Assembly (NCBI RefSeq): GCF_003201195.1
Contig: NZ_QICQ01000003.1
Span: 1 to 64,000, forward strand
Direction: 5' to 3'
DNA: 64,000 nt
Source: Nitrosomonas eutropha
GTDB taxonomy: Bacteria; Pseudomonadota; Gammaproteobacteria; Burkholderiales; Nitrosomonadaceae
Shown in pieces: positions 43,370 to 53,572 of the stretch (positions are counted from its first letter, which is position 1; each line of letters opens with the position of its first letter). Both the position numbers and the translations under genes were made by a program. Under the pieces are notes generated by a model. The model worked only from the letters and a program-made list of their open reading frames with translations, searched no databases and was not told the DNA's origin.

Positions 43370-45613
43370 ATGACTCATTCATTACCTGACATGCCATCTG
43401 ATCAAAACAGTGACGAAATCGATCTGGGAGAACTGCTGGATATTCTGGCAGACAACAAGCAACTGATTTTTATCATCACCTTTATCACCTGCATGATCGG
43501 TGCTGCCATATCACTTTTAAGCTTGCCGATCTATAAGGCGGACAGCTTGTTACAGGTCAGAGAAAATACACAATCCATGGTTGAACAACTGGATTCATTA
43601 TCAACATTCTTTGAAACCAAAACGCCGGTTCAAGCTGAAATTGAATTGATCAAGTCCAGAATGATCCTGGGAAAAACAATTAGGAATTTGAGTCTGGATA
43701 TTATTGCAACACCCAGGTTTTTTCCGTTCATAGGCGCCGCTGCAGCCAGATGGTTTCAACGCTTCCACGAGAGCGGCACCCTATCCAATCCACCATCTGA
43801 ATGGCTATCACATTATGCCTGGGGAGGCGAGGTCATTCAGGTAGATACGCTTGAAATACCCGACAATTGGAAAAATGAAGAAATTATTTTGCAATCACTC
43901 GGCGAAAACCGCTTCGAGCTTATTTATCAGAATAAAGTCATTCTTGAGGGGGAAGTCGGCAAATTAGCTGCCAAGCAGCCAGAAGGCTCTCTGCACCCAA
44001 TCAAGCTATTTGTTACTCATCTGAAAGCACGTCCCAACACTCATTTCACTCTGATACGCCGCTCCCAAGGAGAAGCAATCCGACAACTAAAGGAAACTCT
44101 CTCGATTGCAGAAATTGGCAAGGGAACCGGCATTCTTCAATTAACCATCGAATCAGACAACCGAGCGAAAGCTGTTCAAATTGTTAACGAAATTGCCAAT
44201 ACCTATCTTCAGCAGAATGTCGAACAAAAATCAGCAGAATCCCAAAAAACCCTTGAATTCCTGGAAAAACAGCTGCCCGCTCTCAAGGAACAACTTGAAA
44301 CCACTACCAACGCCCTTAACGATTACAGAATTCGCGAAGGTTCAATTAATCTCGATCTTGAAACCCAGAATATACTGACAGGTACGGTCGAGCTAAATAC
44401 CCAGATTACACTTCTGCAACAAAAACGGGATGAACTGAGACAGAGATTTACGGAATCTCATCCTAATGTCGTTGCAATTGACAAGCAGATCAGCAGACTG
44501 CAGACGCAAATCCATGCACTTGACAAAAAAATAGGCAAACTGCCGGAAACCCAGCAAATCATTCTCAGATTATCTCGGGATGTGGAAGTCAATGCCGAGC
44601 TCTACACCACCTTGTTGAATCACGCTCAGACGATACGAGTAGCCAAAGCAGGTACGGTGGGTAATGTAAGAATTGTTGATTACGCTATACCGCCCGATCT
44701 ACCGATCAAACCCAAAAAAACCCTGATCATGGGTATTGCGCTCATGGCAGGATTAATGTTGGGAGTTATATTCGCCTTTATTCGCCGATCACTCAGCCGC
44801 GGGGTAGAAAATCCTGACATCATTGAAAAATCCCTGAATATTCCAGTTTATGCCACGGTTCAGCGCAGTAGACACCAGAAGCTGATCGAGAAAAAACTAA
44901 AAGGCAAACCTGTAGCAGGCAATCATCCTCCAATCATCCTGGCACTGGAAAACAGAGAAGATCTTGCCATAGAGAGCCTGCGCAGTTTGCGAACAACCTT
45001 ACACTTTGCATTTCTGGAGGCGCGTAACAACATCCTCATGATCACCGGCCCGAGTCCAGAAGCCGGAAAGACATTCATTTCGATGAATCTTGCTGCCGTC
45101 ATGGCAGATGCCGGCAAAAATATTTTGTTGATCGATGGAGATCTGCGCAGGGGTGACATCAACAAGTCCATGCGCACAGGAAGAGAGAAAGGCCTGTCCG
45201 AATTAATCAGTCAATCGATCGATCTGAAGGATGCGACCAGATCTGTGCCCCAGGCAAATTTCCACTTCATTCCAACCGGAGCAATACCGCCTAACCCATC
45301 CGAGCTATTACTACACGAGCGATTCGAGCAAATTCTGGAAACTGTCAACAAGCAGTATGATTTGATCATCATCGATTCACCTCCCATCCTGGCCGCTACC
45401 GACGCGGCCATTATCGGTCGCCTGGCAAGCGTGACATTGATGGTGGTTAGGGCTGGAACCCATCCGATGCGTGAGCTCGAACAAAGTGTAAAGAAACTTG
45501 TACTGGCAGGCGTAAATCTGAAGGGTGTGATATTCAATGGCATTCCCGAAACTTCATCACGCCACAGATATACACAGTATAGCTACCAATATGATTATCG
45601 CAGCAAGAAATGA
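43370..45613 (+). CDS. wzc: Wzc-type polysaccharide co-polymerase and tyrosine autokinase
   Basis: This 747-residue protein has an N-terminal Wzz domain with membrane helices at about 32-53 and 455-475, and a long periplasmic coiled coil between (with AQTIR). The cytosolic BY-kinase domain (about 530-735) has Walker A GPSPEAGKTFIS, Walker A' ILLIDGDLRRG and Walker B LIIIDSPPIL. The C-terminus is Tyr-rich (HRYTQYSYQYDY, five tyrosines), the autophosphorylation cluster that Wzb resets. It controls chain length and export with Wza. Its stop overlaps the next start by 4 bases. Confidence 0.95.
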   Translation: MTHSLPDMPSDQNSDEIDLGELLDILADNKQLIFIITFITCMIGAAISLLSLPIYKADSLLQVRENTQSMVEQLDSLSTFFETKTPVQAEIELIKSRMILGKTIRNLSLDIIATPRFFPFIGAAAARWFQRFHESGTLSNPPSEWLSHYAWGGEVIQVDTLEIPDNWKNEEIILQSLGENRFELIYQNKVILEGEVGKLAAKQPEGSLHPIKLFVTHLKARPNTHFTLIRRSQGEAIRQLKETLSIAEIGKGTGILQLTIESDNRAKAVQIVNEIANTYLQQNVEQKSAESQKTLEFLEKQLPALKEQLETTTNALNDYRIREGSINLDLETQNILTGTVELNTQITLLQQKRDELRQRFTESHPNVVAIDKQISRLQTQIHALDKKIGKLPETQQIILRLSRDVEVNAELYTTLLNHAQTIRVAKAGTVGNVRIVDYAIPPDLPIKPKKTLIMGIALMAGLMLGVIFAFIRRSLSRGVENPDIIEKSLNIPVYATVQRSRHQKLIEKKLKGKPVAGNHPPIILALENREDLAIESLRSLRTTLHFAFLEARNNILMITGPSPEAGKTFISMNLAAVMADAGKNILLIDGDLRRGDINKSMRTGREKGLSELISQSIDLKDATRSVPQANFHFIPTGAIPPNPSELLLHERFEQILETVNKQYDLIIIDSPPILAATDAAIIGRLASVTLMVVRAGTHPMRELEQSVKKLVLAGVNLKGVIFNGIPETSSRHRYTQYSYQYDYRSKK

Positions 45614-47169
45614 CAGAATTCGATCTCCCGAAGCAGCTCGCACTATTTATTATCAGCACGATACTGGCTGGCCTTACCATCCGACTGGCAATTCCTCTGG
45701 CACATATCAGCGGCATTCTGGATCGCCCAGGAGAGCATAAACAACACAAACATCTCACACCGTTTGTGGGGGGCACAGGAATCTTTGTTTCTCTTCTCGC
45801 TGCCCTTCCTCTCCTTGGCTACCTCTATCCGGAACAATCCGTGAAATGGCTAGGACTAGGGATCAGCTCCAGCATCATCTTTATCATGGGCCTGATCGAT
45901 GACATTATTTATCTTCATTTCAAAACACGCCTGGTCATACAAGCCCTGTCAGCATTAATTATCGTACTGGTAAGTGAAGTGATATTGATTGATATTGGCA
46001 ACTTACCATTTGGCGAGATACTCGCATTACCTGGCATTGCAGCAACTTTCACCATTTTTGCCATCATTGGAAGTATCAATGCTTTCAACATGATAGATGG
46101 AATTGATGGTTTATCTGGATCCGTGTCACTAACAAGCTTGCTGCTGCTGGGCATAGTTGCTCTCGCTACCGGCCACCAATCCAGCCTCATTATTATCATT
46201 GCACTCATCGGTGGCGTTGTGGGGTTCCTGTTTTTCAACTTACGTCGCCCTCTACAACCTCGTGCCAAAGTATTTCTGGGCGATAACGGCAGTATGCTGC
46301 TGGGACTTCTGATTACCTGGCTTCTGATAGACCTCTCGCAAGGCAGCAGCCGTGCCATGACGCCGGTAACGGCCCTCTGGCTATTTTCTGTTCCTCTGAT
46401 GGATACCATCAGTATCATGTTGCGCCGGATTTGGCAGCACAAGTCGCCATTCAAACCCGACCGCAACCATTTTCACCATATCCTTCTCGATGTTGGGTAT
46501 CGTGTTAACGACGCAGTATTTACCATTACTTCTGTGCAACTACTGTTTGGCCTGACAGGGTTGGCCGGCCTGTATCTGGGTATCCACGAACAGGTAATGC
46601 TTCTGGCTTTCCTGGCACTTTTTTTCGGGTATTTCTATCTGACACTTTACCCATGGCATCTGATTACCGCTTTACGCTATTTGCATACTTTCCGGGGCCT
46701 GATTCCGACCGAAAGTCGTGGCTTTTTCCTGGGTAGCTACACAGCAGAGGAAGCTAAAAATATAGTCCACATGATTTCGCAAGAATTACGGCCCAGCCTG
46801 GATTCATTGATACATGTAATCAAAAATAAAACCTCTGCCAACGACACAGAAAAATATGCAGTAATTGTCAACATACGATTGCTGGATACGGATACCAAAA
46901 CGATGAAAAATGAAATTGGAAGCTTCATTGCATCGGCACAAAAACATATAAATGAACGCTGCCATATTCAGTTACGCCCTTTTATAGAGCGAAACCCGCA
47001 GAATGATCGAAGAAAATTATCTGAGCGTGATAATTCTTATGGAGGAAGACGTTTGGCTGACTCGCGAAAAGATAATCAGAAATTATTAATATTCGAAGCA
47101 ATATATGACCAGGATTCAATCGCCAAACAAAATTCCACCGACAATCAGCCTAATAAAGAAAATTCATAA
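45610..47169 (+). CDS. wecA: WecA-like polyprenyl-phosphate sugar-1-phosphate transferase with C-terminal extension
   Basis: This inner-membrane enzyme starts the repeat unit by moving HexNAc-1-P from UDP-sugar to undecaprenyl phosphate. The core (1 to about 350) has eleven-helix topology, the DD motif in MGLIDDIIY, NAFNMIDGIDGLSGS, FLGDNGSM and the cytosolic HxH in PDRNHFHHILLD. At 519 residues it is about 150 longer than WecA. The extra hydrophilic tail (about 365-519) has predicted alpha/beta character in AVIVNIRLLDTDTK and a low-complexity end. I do not recognise that tail. Confidence 0.88.
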   Translation: MTEFDLPKQLALFIISTILAGLTIRLAIPLAHISGILDRPGEHKQHKHLTPFVGGTGIFVSLLAALPLLGYLYPEQSVKWLGLGISSSIIFIMGLIDDIIYLHFKTRLVIQALSALIIVLVSEVILIDIGNLPFGEILALPGIAATFTIFAIIGSINAFNMIDGIDGLSGSVSLTSLLLLGIVALATGHQSSLIIIIALIGGVVGFLFFNLRRPLQPRAKVFLGDNGSMLLGLLITWLLIDLSQGSSRAMTPVTALWLFSVPLMDTISIMLRRIWQHKSPFKPDRNHFHHILLDVGYRVNDAVFTITSVQLLFGLTGLAGLYLGIHEQVMLLAFLALFFGYFYLTLYPWHLITALRYLHTFRGLIPTESRGFFLGSYTAEEAKNIVHMISQELRPSLDSLIHVIKNKTSANDTEKYAVIVNIRLLDTDTKTMKNEIGSFIASAQKHINERCHIQLRPFIERNPQNDRRKLSERDNSYGGRRLADSRKDNQKLLIFEAIYDQDSIAKQNSTDNQPNKENS

Positions 47170-47198
47170 TCTGCATACCTCCTTGCAGACATAGCACC

Positions 47199-47214
47199 AA
47201 ACCTGATCAGGTTT
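47199..47214. terminator. 16-bp palindrome between convergent genes
   Basis: AAACCTGATCAGGTTT is a perfect palindrome in the 69-base gap between the ends of wecA (plus) and smc (minus). It may help bidirectional termination. With no loop and no T-run this is weak. Confidence 0.35.
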
Positions 47215-47238
47215 CCTTCGCAGCAAGCAGCACGAGAT

Positions 47239-50200
47239 TTATGCAGGCTCCTCTGATCCAGAATCCACCACATCTGCCATCACCTTGCCGATATCCACTG
47301 TCACCACCCGCGAAACGCCCTGCTCGCGCATGGTGACACCGATCAGCTGCTGCGCCATCTGCATGGCGATCTTGTTATGGCTGATGAAGAGGAATTGAGT
47401 TTCATCGGACATACGCCTGACCAGCTCGCAAAAACGCCCCGCGTTGCTGTCGTCCAGCGGGGCATCCACTTCATCTAGCAGGCAGAATGGTGCAGGATTC
47501 AGTTTGAACAGCGCAAACACCAGCGCCAACGCTGTCAAGGCTTTTTCACCACCAGAAAGCAGTTGAATGGAGCTGTTGCGCTTGCCCGGCGGATGCGCAT
47601 TCAGCTGTACGCCCGCATCCAGAATATCTTCACCGCTCAGCACCAGTTCCGCAGACCCTCCCCCGAAAATGGAAGCAAACAATTCGCCAAGATTGTGATT
47701 GACCTGATTAAAGGTCTCCTCCAAACGCTGCCGAGTTTCACGGTCTATCTGCCGAATCGCCTGCTCCAGTGTGTCAATGGCCTCCCGTAAATCCAGCGAT
47801 TGTTCTTCAAGATGCATCCGGCGTGATTTCAATGCGTCCAGCTCCTGCAACGCTGCCAGATTAACCGGACCGAGGGCAGCGATCTCCCCACCCAGTCGAT
47901 TGATGCGCGTTTGCAACCTAGCCGGCGATTCATTTATGGATTGCTGCAACATTTCCGACGTAATTTCACCGGATTCTGCCAGCTTGCCTGCAAACTGGGC
48001 TTCAGTCATCCCCGCTTCCTGCTCACGCAGTCGCGCTTGCCCCACCGCCTCGCCGCACTTATGCAGCTGTTGCTCAGCCTGCATTCGGGCCTGTTCCATC
48101 TCCCGTAATGTATTGTTTGTATTTTCCAGCTCATGTCGAACTGCCATCAACGCCTGTTCGTGCTGATGGCGTTGTATCTGCCAATGCGCCGCATCTGCTG
48201 CCAACGACGATTCATCCAGATCAGCGCGGGTATGCTGCAACTTTTGCATGTTTTCAGTTAACATAACCTTGTTCCGGATAATCATGTCGATACGCTGCTC
48301 GCAATCAGCCACCTTGCTCTGGCAGTTCTGCTCGCTGAAAGCAGCTTCACGCAATTTGTCCAATAAACGCTGTACCAGTGACCGCTGCGATACCAGCGCC
48401 TGCCCGGATAGCTGACTGGTGGATTCCGCCTGACTTGCTTGCGCTTCCAACACCACTCTTTCTGCTTCACAGGCAGTCAGCTCCATTTCTGCCTGATGCT
48501 TCTGGAATAATTCTTCCTCAATCTGTACTGCCAAGTCAGCCAACTCAGTTTCAAGTTGGGCCTGCTGTTGCGCCACGCGCTCAGTTTTCTGCATCAACTG
48601 CACAATCTGTATCTGCCAACTGTGTTGTTGTGTTCTGGTTGTCTCGATCGCCTTGCGGGTTTGTACGATCTCGGCCACAATATGCTGATAATTCTGCTCC
48701 ACCTCGGCCAGCGTCTGCTGTTTGGATAAAACAGAGTGTTCGATTTGCTCACATTCCTCGCTGATCTGCGCAATTTCACGCTGGCGTTGCAGGATGCCGT
48801 GTACTGCCGAATCCGGTGCGAAATAACTCACTCCGTGCCCGGTAATACTGTGCCCTTCCGCTGTTACCAACATCTCGCCAGCTGCCAGCTGTTTCCTGAT
48901 TGCCAAGCCAGATTTCAGGTCGTCAATTACAAATATGCCATGCAGCCAGTTCTCCAACACCGCTTGTACAGCCGGACTATGACAATTCAGCAATATACTG
49001 AGTGGTTTCCAGGTTGACCGATCCGGCCTTATTAGATTGTGGCTACCGGCTGACTGATCCGGTTCTACCAGTTCGCATACCGACCATTTTGCCGATGGCC
49101 GTTTTCCTTGGCCAACCTCCCAATCCAGCACCTGCTCCAGCCGATCTACAGCCACTGCCTGGATACGCTCGCGCAGCACCGCTTCCAGCGCCGTTTCCCA
49201 ATCGGATTCAACGGAAATCTGTAACCACAGCCTTGGCAGTACATCCAGCTGGTTCCTGGTCATCCACGCATTCAATTCCTGGTTATCTTCGATCTGGTTT
49301 TGCAGATGCTGCAAAACATCACGGCGGGCATTGGCCTGGGCAAGGTCACGTTGTAACGATTGGATAACTTGTCGAATAGCATCACGTTCCTGTTGCATGC
49401 TATGTATTTGTGTTTCCTGTTCACCAAGCAAACATTGGCGCTGCTCCAACAGGGCAGCCAACTCTGCAGATTCCATCTGCAATTCATCCAGTTGCACCGG
49501 ATCAATCTCCGGCTGGCTCAACTGCTCTTCCAGCAAACGCTCATGGCGCATTATCAACTGCTGCAATGTTTTTTCGGCATACGCCTGTTGGTTCTGCTGC
49601 AATTTTTCATTCTGTCTGGCCAATGCCAGTTTTTCCCGCAATTCGGCCAGCTGTACCTGATCTGATTGCGCGGCCGATTCTATTTGTGGCAACTCTCCGG
49701 CTTCTCGTGCATGTTCTTCTCTGCAGGAAAGATGATCATCCTCAGCCTGTGTCAGCTTGTTCTGCCAGGACATCAGGCTTTCATTCGCTTTATCCAGTTG
49801 CTGCTCATGGTTTTGCAATTGCAGCTCTGCCTCGGCAATTTGACGATCGAGTTGCTCTCTGTTTATACGAATATGTTGGATACTTTGTTCGATGCGTGCA
49901 ATTTCGCCTTCAGCAGCATACAGTGCTCCCTGGGCCTGATGCTGACGATCATTCACGATCCGGTGATGTACGCGCAGCTCATCCTGTTTCTCAGCTGTTT
50001 CCTGCAAACTGGAGCGGATAATTTCCATTTCCTGCGTCAGGCGTTCAATCTCTTCCTGCGCCGCATGCCGAGATTCCGTTGCCTGCTGCTTGCGCAAGGT
50101 CCAGAACGCCTGTTGTGCAGCAGCCAATTGCTTATGTAAATCCTGGTAACGTGTCGCATATTCGGCTTGTGTCTCAAGATGCTGCTGTTGCTTGTCCAGT

Positions 50201-50811
50201 TCCTGCAACACATCGTCTACGCGCTGGAGGTTGCCACGTGCATCCGTCAGACGCAATCCGGTTTCATGGCGCTTTTCGTGGTAACGAGTGATACCGGCCG
50301 CCTCTTCAAGAAACGCGCGCAATTCCAGCGGCCTGGCTTCGATAATACGGGAGATCATCCCCTGTTCAATAATGGCGTAGCCCCGCCCGCTAACGCCCGT
50401 CCCCAGAAACATATCGGTAATATCTCGCCGGCGTACACGGATATTATTAATGTAATAGGAGGATTCACCATCGCGCTGGAGCACACGTCGGATAGCGATC
50501 TCGTTGTAGGCTTTCCACTGGCCTGCTGCCTTGCCTGCGCCGTTATCGAAGACCAACTCCACACTAGCGCGCCCAACCGGTTTGCGCGTAACCGATCCAC
50601 TGAAAATCACATCCTGCAATGATTCTCCTCGCAATGCCGAAGCACGCGATTCACCCAATACCCAGCGTACAGCATCAATGACATTGGATTTGCCGCAGCC
50701 ATTCGGCCCGACGATCCCGACCAGGTTTCCCGGTACAGGTACGACTGTAGGATCAACAAATGTTTTAAAACCAGCTAGTTTTATTTCGGTCAGGCGCAAT
50801 TTGGAAGGCAA
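47239..50811 (-). CDS. smc: Chromosome segregation protein SMC
   Basis: This condensin ATPase organises and segregates the chromosome. Its 1190 residues contain the N-terminal Walker A GIVGPNGCGKSNVIDAVRWV (about 34-53), two long coiled coils (about 170-500 and 680-1010) around a hinge (about 515-665), and the C-terminal signature LLSGGEKALTALALVFALF with Walker B CLLDEVDAPLDDSN. The frame begins with TTG at 50811. A second TTG at 50799 gives MRLTEIKLAGFKTFVDPT, closer to the normal SMC start. ScpA and ScpB are not in the window. Confidence 0.96.
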   Translation of the reverse strand: MPSKLRLTEIKLAGFKTFVDPTVVPVPGNLVGIVGPNGCGKSNVIDAVRWVLGESRASALRGESLQDVIFSGSVTRKPVGRASVELVFDNGAGKAAGQWKAYNEIAIRRVLQRDGESSYYINNIRVRRRDITDMFLGTGVSGRGYAIIEQGMISRIIEARPLELRAFLEEAAGITRYHEKRHETGLRLTDARGNLQRVDDVLQELDKQQQHLETQAEYATRYQDLHKQLAAAQQAFWTLRKQQATESRHAAQEEIERLTQEMEIIRSSLQETAEKQDELRVHHRIVNDRQHQAQGALYAAEGEIARIEQSIQHIRINREQLDRQIAEAELQLQNHEQQLDKANESLMSWQNKLTQAEDDHLSCREEHAREAGELPQIESAAQSDQVQLAELREKLALARQNEKLQQNQQAYAEKTLQQLIMRHERLLEEQLSQPEIDPVQLDELQMESAELAALLEQRQCLLGEQETQIHSMQQERDAIRQVIQSLQRDLAQANARRDVLQHLQNQIEDNQELNAWMTRNQLDVLPRLWLQISVESDWETALEAVLRERIQAVAVDRLEQVLDWEVGQGKRPSAKWSVCELVEPDQSAGSHNLIRPDRSTWKPLSILLNCHSPAVQAVLENWLHGIFVIDDLKSGLAIRKQLAAGEMLVTAEGHSITGHGVSYFAPDSAVHGILQRQREIAQISEECEQIEHSVLSKQQTLAEVEQNYQHIVAEIVQTRKAIETTRTQQHSWQIQIVQLMQKTERVAQQQAQLETELADLAVQIEEELFQKHQAEMELTACEAERVVLEAQASQAESTSQLSGQALVSQRSLVQRLLDKLREAAFSEQNCQSKVADCEQRIDMIIRNKVMLTENMQKLQHTRADLDESSLAADAAHWQIQRHQHEQALMAVRHELENTNNTLREMEQARMQAEQQLHKCGEAVGQARLREQEAGMTEAQFAGKLAESGEITSEMLQQSINESPARLQTRINRLGGEIAALGPVNLAALQELDALKSRRMHLEEQSLDLREAIDTLEQAIRQIDRETRQRLEETFNQVNHNLGELFASIFGGGSAELVLSGEDILDAGVQLNAHPPGKRNSSIQLLSGGEKALTALALVFALFKLNPAPFCLLDEVDAPLDDSNAGRFCELVRRMSDETQFLFISHNKIAMQMAQQLIGVTMREQGVSRVVTVDIGKVMADVVDSGSEEPA

Positions 50812-50897
50812 GAGGTTATAATTTCAGGTTGCCTGGTTATTTTAAATGATTTACCTGTCATAAAGAAGAACCGAAAATCGGGAGAACTGAGGAAACT

Positions 50898-51317
50898 ATG
50901 ACCACACAGCCTTCAAAGCAACTGGAAACCTTTGAAAACCCTATTCAGACACGCGATTACCGGATTCACATGGAAATACCGGAGTTTACCTGCTTGTGCC
51001 CAAAAACCGGGCAACCAGATTTTGCGCGACTAACGCTGGATTACATTCCGGATAAAAAATGTATCGAACTCAAGAGTCTCAAGCTCTATATCTGGTCGTA
51101 TCGCAATGAGGGTACTTTTCATGAAGCAGTCACCAACCAGATTCTGGATGATCTGGTTATTGCCATGAAACCCCGCTTTATTCGGCTGACCTCAAAATTT
51201 TACGTCCGTGGCGGAATTTTTACCAATGTCGTTGCAGAACATCGCAAGAAAGGCTGGCACCCTCAGCCTCCGGTATTTCTGGAATCCTTCGATGAACAGT
51301 TCAATACCCGTAGCTAA
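50898..51317 (+). CDS. queF: NADPH-dependent preQ0 reductase
   Basis: This enzyme reduces 7-cyano-7-deazaguanine to preQ1 in queuosine biosynthesis. The 139-residue form is the short (Bacillus-type) QueF, with the active-site Cys in [14 protein letters not shown], the QueF motif [20 protein letters not shown] and a catalytic Asp region. GAGGAAA precedes the ATG at good spacing. It is divergent from smc, with an 86-base gap, and is followed by fumC. Confidence 0.96.
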   Translation: MTTQPSKQLETFENPIQTRDYRIHMEIPEFTCLCPKTGQPDFARLTLDYIPDKKCIELKSLKLYIWSYRNEGTFHEAVTNQILDDLVIAMKPRFIRLTSKFYVRGGIFTNVVAEHRKKGWHPQPPVFLESFDEQFNTRS

Positions 51318-51365
51318 TCGCTTTCTTTCATACAACTCGTCAATCTCTCTCGGGAAATAGCCATA

Positions 51366-52766
51366 ATGGATTCGTATCGCGAAGAACATGATGCAATGGG
51401 TACGGTGCAAGTACCTGTCAACGCACTTTGGGGCGCACAGACCCAGCGATCACTCACCAATTTCACCATTTCCGGAGAACGCATGCCACCAGCACTGATT
51501 CATGCGCTGGCAGTGGTCAAACGCGCAGCTGCCAGTGTCAATCAGGAGCTGGGATTGCTGGAGGAAAACATCGCTCGGGCAATCATCGCCGCTGCTGATG
51601 AAGTGCTGGCAGGCAAGCATGCCAACGAGTTTCCACTGGTCATCTGGCAAACCGGTTCCGGTACGCAAACCAACATGAACATGAACGAGGTGCTAGCCAA
51701 CCGTGCCTCGGAAATTCTGGGTGGTACGCGCGGCAAAGATCGCAAGGTGCACCCCAATGATCATGTCAACCGAGGACAATCTTCCAATGATGTGTTTCCC
51801 ACTGCCATGCACGTTGCTGCAGTAGGAGCCATCCGCAGCCGACTGATTCCTGCACTGGAAGCATTGCATAATACATTAGCATCCAAGGCAACCGAGTTCT
51901 CAGATATTGTCAAGATTGGCCGCACCCATTTGCAGGATGCCACCCCATTGACGCTGGGGCAGGAATTTTCAGGTTATGTATCACAGCTCGACCACGGTCT
52001 TGCTCATCTTGAATCCGCCCTGCCACACTTGCTTGAACTGGCGTTGGGCGGAACTGCCGTGGGAACAGGTCTTAATACCCATCCGGAATTTGCGCAGCGC
52101 GTCGCAGCAGAAATTGCACACCTCACCGGCTATCCTTTTATCACTGCCCCTAATAAATTCGAAGCGCTGGCCGCACATGATGCATTCGTTCATGCGCATG
52201 GCGTGCTAAAAACGCTAGCCGCTGCGCTAATCAAGATCGCTAATGATATCCGCTGGCTGGCATCTGGCCCGCGTTGTGGCATCGGCGAGATTTTTATCCC
52301 GGAGAATGAACCTGGTAGTTCGATTATGCCCGGCAAAATCAACCCCACTCAGGCAGAGGCCGTGGTCATGCTGGCGTGCCAGGTCATGGGCAATGATGTT
52401 GCGATCAACCTCGGTGGTGCCATGGGAAATTTTGAACTCAACGCTATGAAACCGCTGATTATCCATAATTTTCTGCAAAGCGCACGCCTGCTGGCAGATG
52501 GCATAAAAAGCTTCAATACGCATTGCGCCGCGGGCATTACCGCCAATACAACACGTATTCAGCAACATTTACAAAATTCACTGATGCTGGTTACTGTGCT
52601 TAATCCCTACATCGGCTACGACAAGGCATCCGAAATTGCTAAAAAAGCCCATCATGAGGCACTAACGTTGAAAGAAGCGGCAATCAAGCTCGGCTATGTC
52701 ACCGCAGAACAATTTGATGCGTGGGTTGATCCACAAAAAATGGTGGGAAATAAAAGAAGTCTATAA
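51366..52766 (+). CDS. fumC: Fumarate hydratase class II
   Basis: This oxygen-stable, iron-free fumarase interconverts fumarate and malate in the TCA cycle. The 466-residue protein carries [20 protein letters not shown] (about 100-119), [20 protein letters not shown] (about 185-204) and the superfamily signature [15 protein letters not shown] (about 318-332). Its start is 48 bases after queF. Confidence 0.97.
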   Translation: MDSYREEHDAMGTVQVPVNALWGAQTQRSLTNFTISGERMPPALIHALAVVKRAAASVNQELGLLEENIARAIIAAADEVLAGKHANEFPLVIWQTGSGTQTNMNMNEVLANRASEILGGTRGKDRKVHPNDHVNRGQSSNDVFPTAMHVAAVGAIRSRLIPALEALHNTLASKATEFSDIVKIGRTHLQDATPLTLGQEFSGYVSQLDHGLAHLESALPHLLELALGGTAVGTGLNTHPEFAQRVAAEIAHLTGYPFITAPNKFEALAAHDAFVHAHGVLKTLAAALIKIANDIRWLASGPRCGIGEIFIPENEPGSSIMPGKINPTQAEAVVMLACQVMGNDVAINLGGAMGNFELNAMKPLIIHNFLQSARLLADGIKSFNTHCAAGITANTTRIQQHLQNSLMLVTVLNPYIGYDKASEIAKKAHHEALTLKEAAIKLGYVTAEQFDAWVDPQKMVGNKRSL

Positions 52767-52821
52767 AACGGAGGAAGTACCACCTACTCTACCGATCAGA
52801 TAATAACCCGGCTTAATAGCT

Positions 52822-52866
52822 GAAAAAAATTAGGCATCCTGAATTCTTGAAATTCAGGATGCCTAA
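52822..52866 (-). terminator. Strong rho-independent terminator
   Basis: TTAGGCATCCTGAATT (52830-52845) pairs perfectly with AATTCAGGATGCCTAA (52851-52866). On the minus strand the 16-bp stem is followed at once by seven T residues. It ends the transcript of the small gene at 52891-53031 and may also receive fumC transcription. Confidence 0.92.
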
Positions 52867-52890
52867 TATGGTGCACTAAGTGCTATAAAA

Positions 52891-53031
52891 TTAGTATTTA
52901 CCGCCAAGTCCACCAAACCAGATTGTTGCACCAATCGCAATAAAAGCTACCAAAGCGATTAAAATTACTTTCCATGCTTGTTCATTTTTTTCTGCTTCTC
53001 TCTGGCTTACTGCTACATCACTGTATCCCAT
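52891..53031 (-). CDS. 46-residue single-pass membrane protein
   Basis: This small gene has AGGAGG 9 bases before an ATG at 53031, 46 codons, and a strong intrinsic terminator about 25 bases after the stop, so it looks like a complete monocistronic unit. The protein has a charged N-terminal half (MGYSDVAVSQREAEKNEQ) and one membrane helix (about 21-40, VILIALVAFIAIGATIWF). It ends in a Gly-rich tail GGLGGKY. The layout recalls small accessory subunits of membrane complexes. I do not recognise the family. Confidence 0.8.
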   Translation of the reverse strand: MGYSDVAVSQREAEKNEQAWKVILIALVAFIAIGATIWFGGLGGKY

Positions 53032-53301
53032 GGCCTTATCCTCCTAATTAAATTAAATACTTTTATCTCTTCTCAGATAAACTCCCATTTGCTCGGGAAA
53101 CTGATGATGACTTTATTAGTTCAGACACCCGGCACTGCTCACCTTATGTGCCTACTATTACTTCTGTAAATCCATAAAGCTGAAAAAGATTCTAACCCAG
53201 TTTTTTTGACAATGGAAGTAAAAGTAGAGACTCGGTTAAGGAATCTCTGCACGAATCCTTTAGTAAAATTTGTTATTCATCTTTTTTCTATTGTCATCCT
53301 C

Positions 53302-53572
53302 ATGCAGCCAGATAAGTTTCAGTGATCTTGAACAAGCCAACAAGAAGAAGGTTACGCGACGAGAGCAATTTTTTGCACAGCATTCCTGGATCAGAGTAGT
53401 TGTAGACAATTTGGGCAATATGCACGTACAACCTACTTTTCAGTGGCAGTGGTTGCTCGCCACGACACCCACTTGTTGAGTAGTACAGTTCGATCAGAGC
53501 AACAAGCCCTGACCAAGGAAGCAAACGCTCATGGAAGATACACTTTATGAGATTGCCAGCCTGCGCCAGCTC
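53302..53572 (+). pseudogene. IS5-family transposase N-terminal relic with inverted middle
   Basis: The plus strand reads QISFSDLEQANKKKVTRREQ, FFAQ (53309-53380), a typical IS5 transposase start. From 53531 it continues EDTLYEIASLRQL. Between, 53384-53530 encodes the missing part on the minus strand: ERLLPWSGLVALIELYYSTS and then KSRLYVHIAQIVYNYSDPG. Turning that 147-bp (49-codon) piece round restores one continuous frame. The gene is broken by the inversion and by loss of everything after about codon 90, where group II intron sequence begins. Confidence 0.85.
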
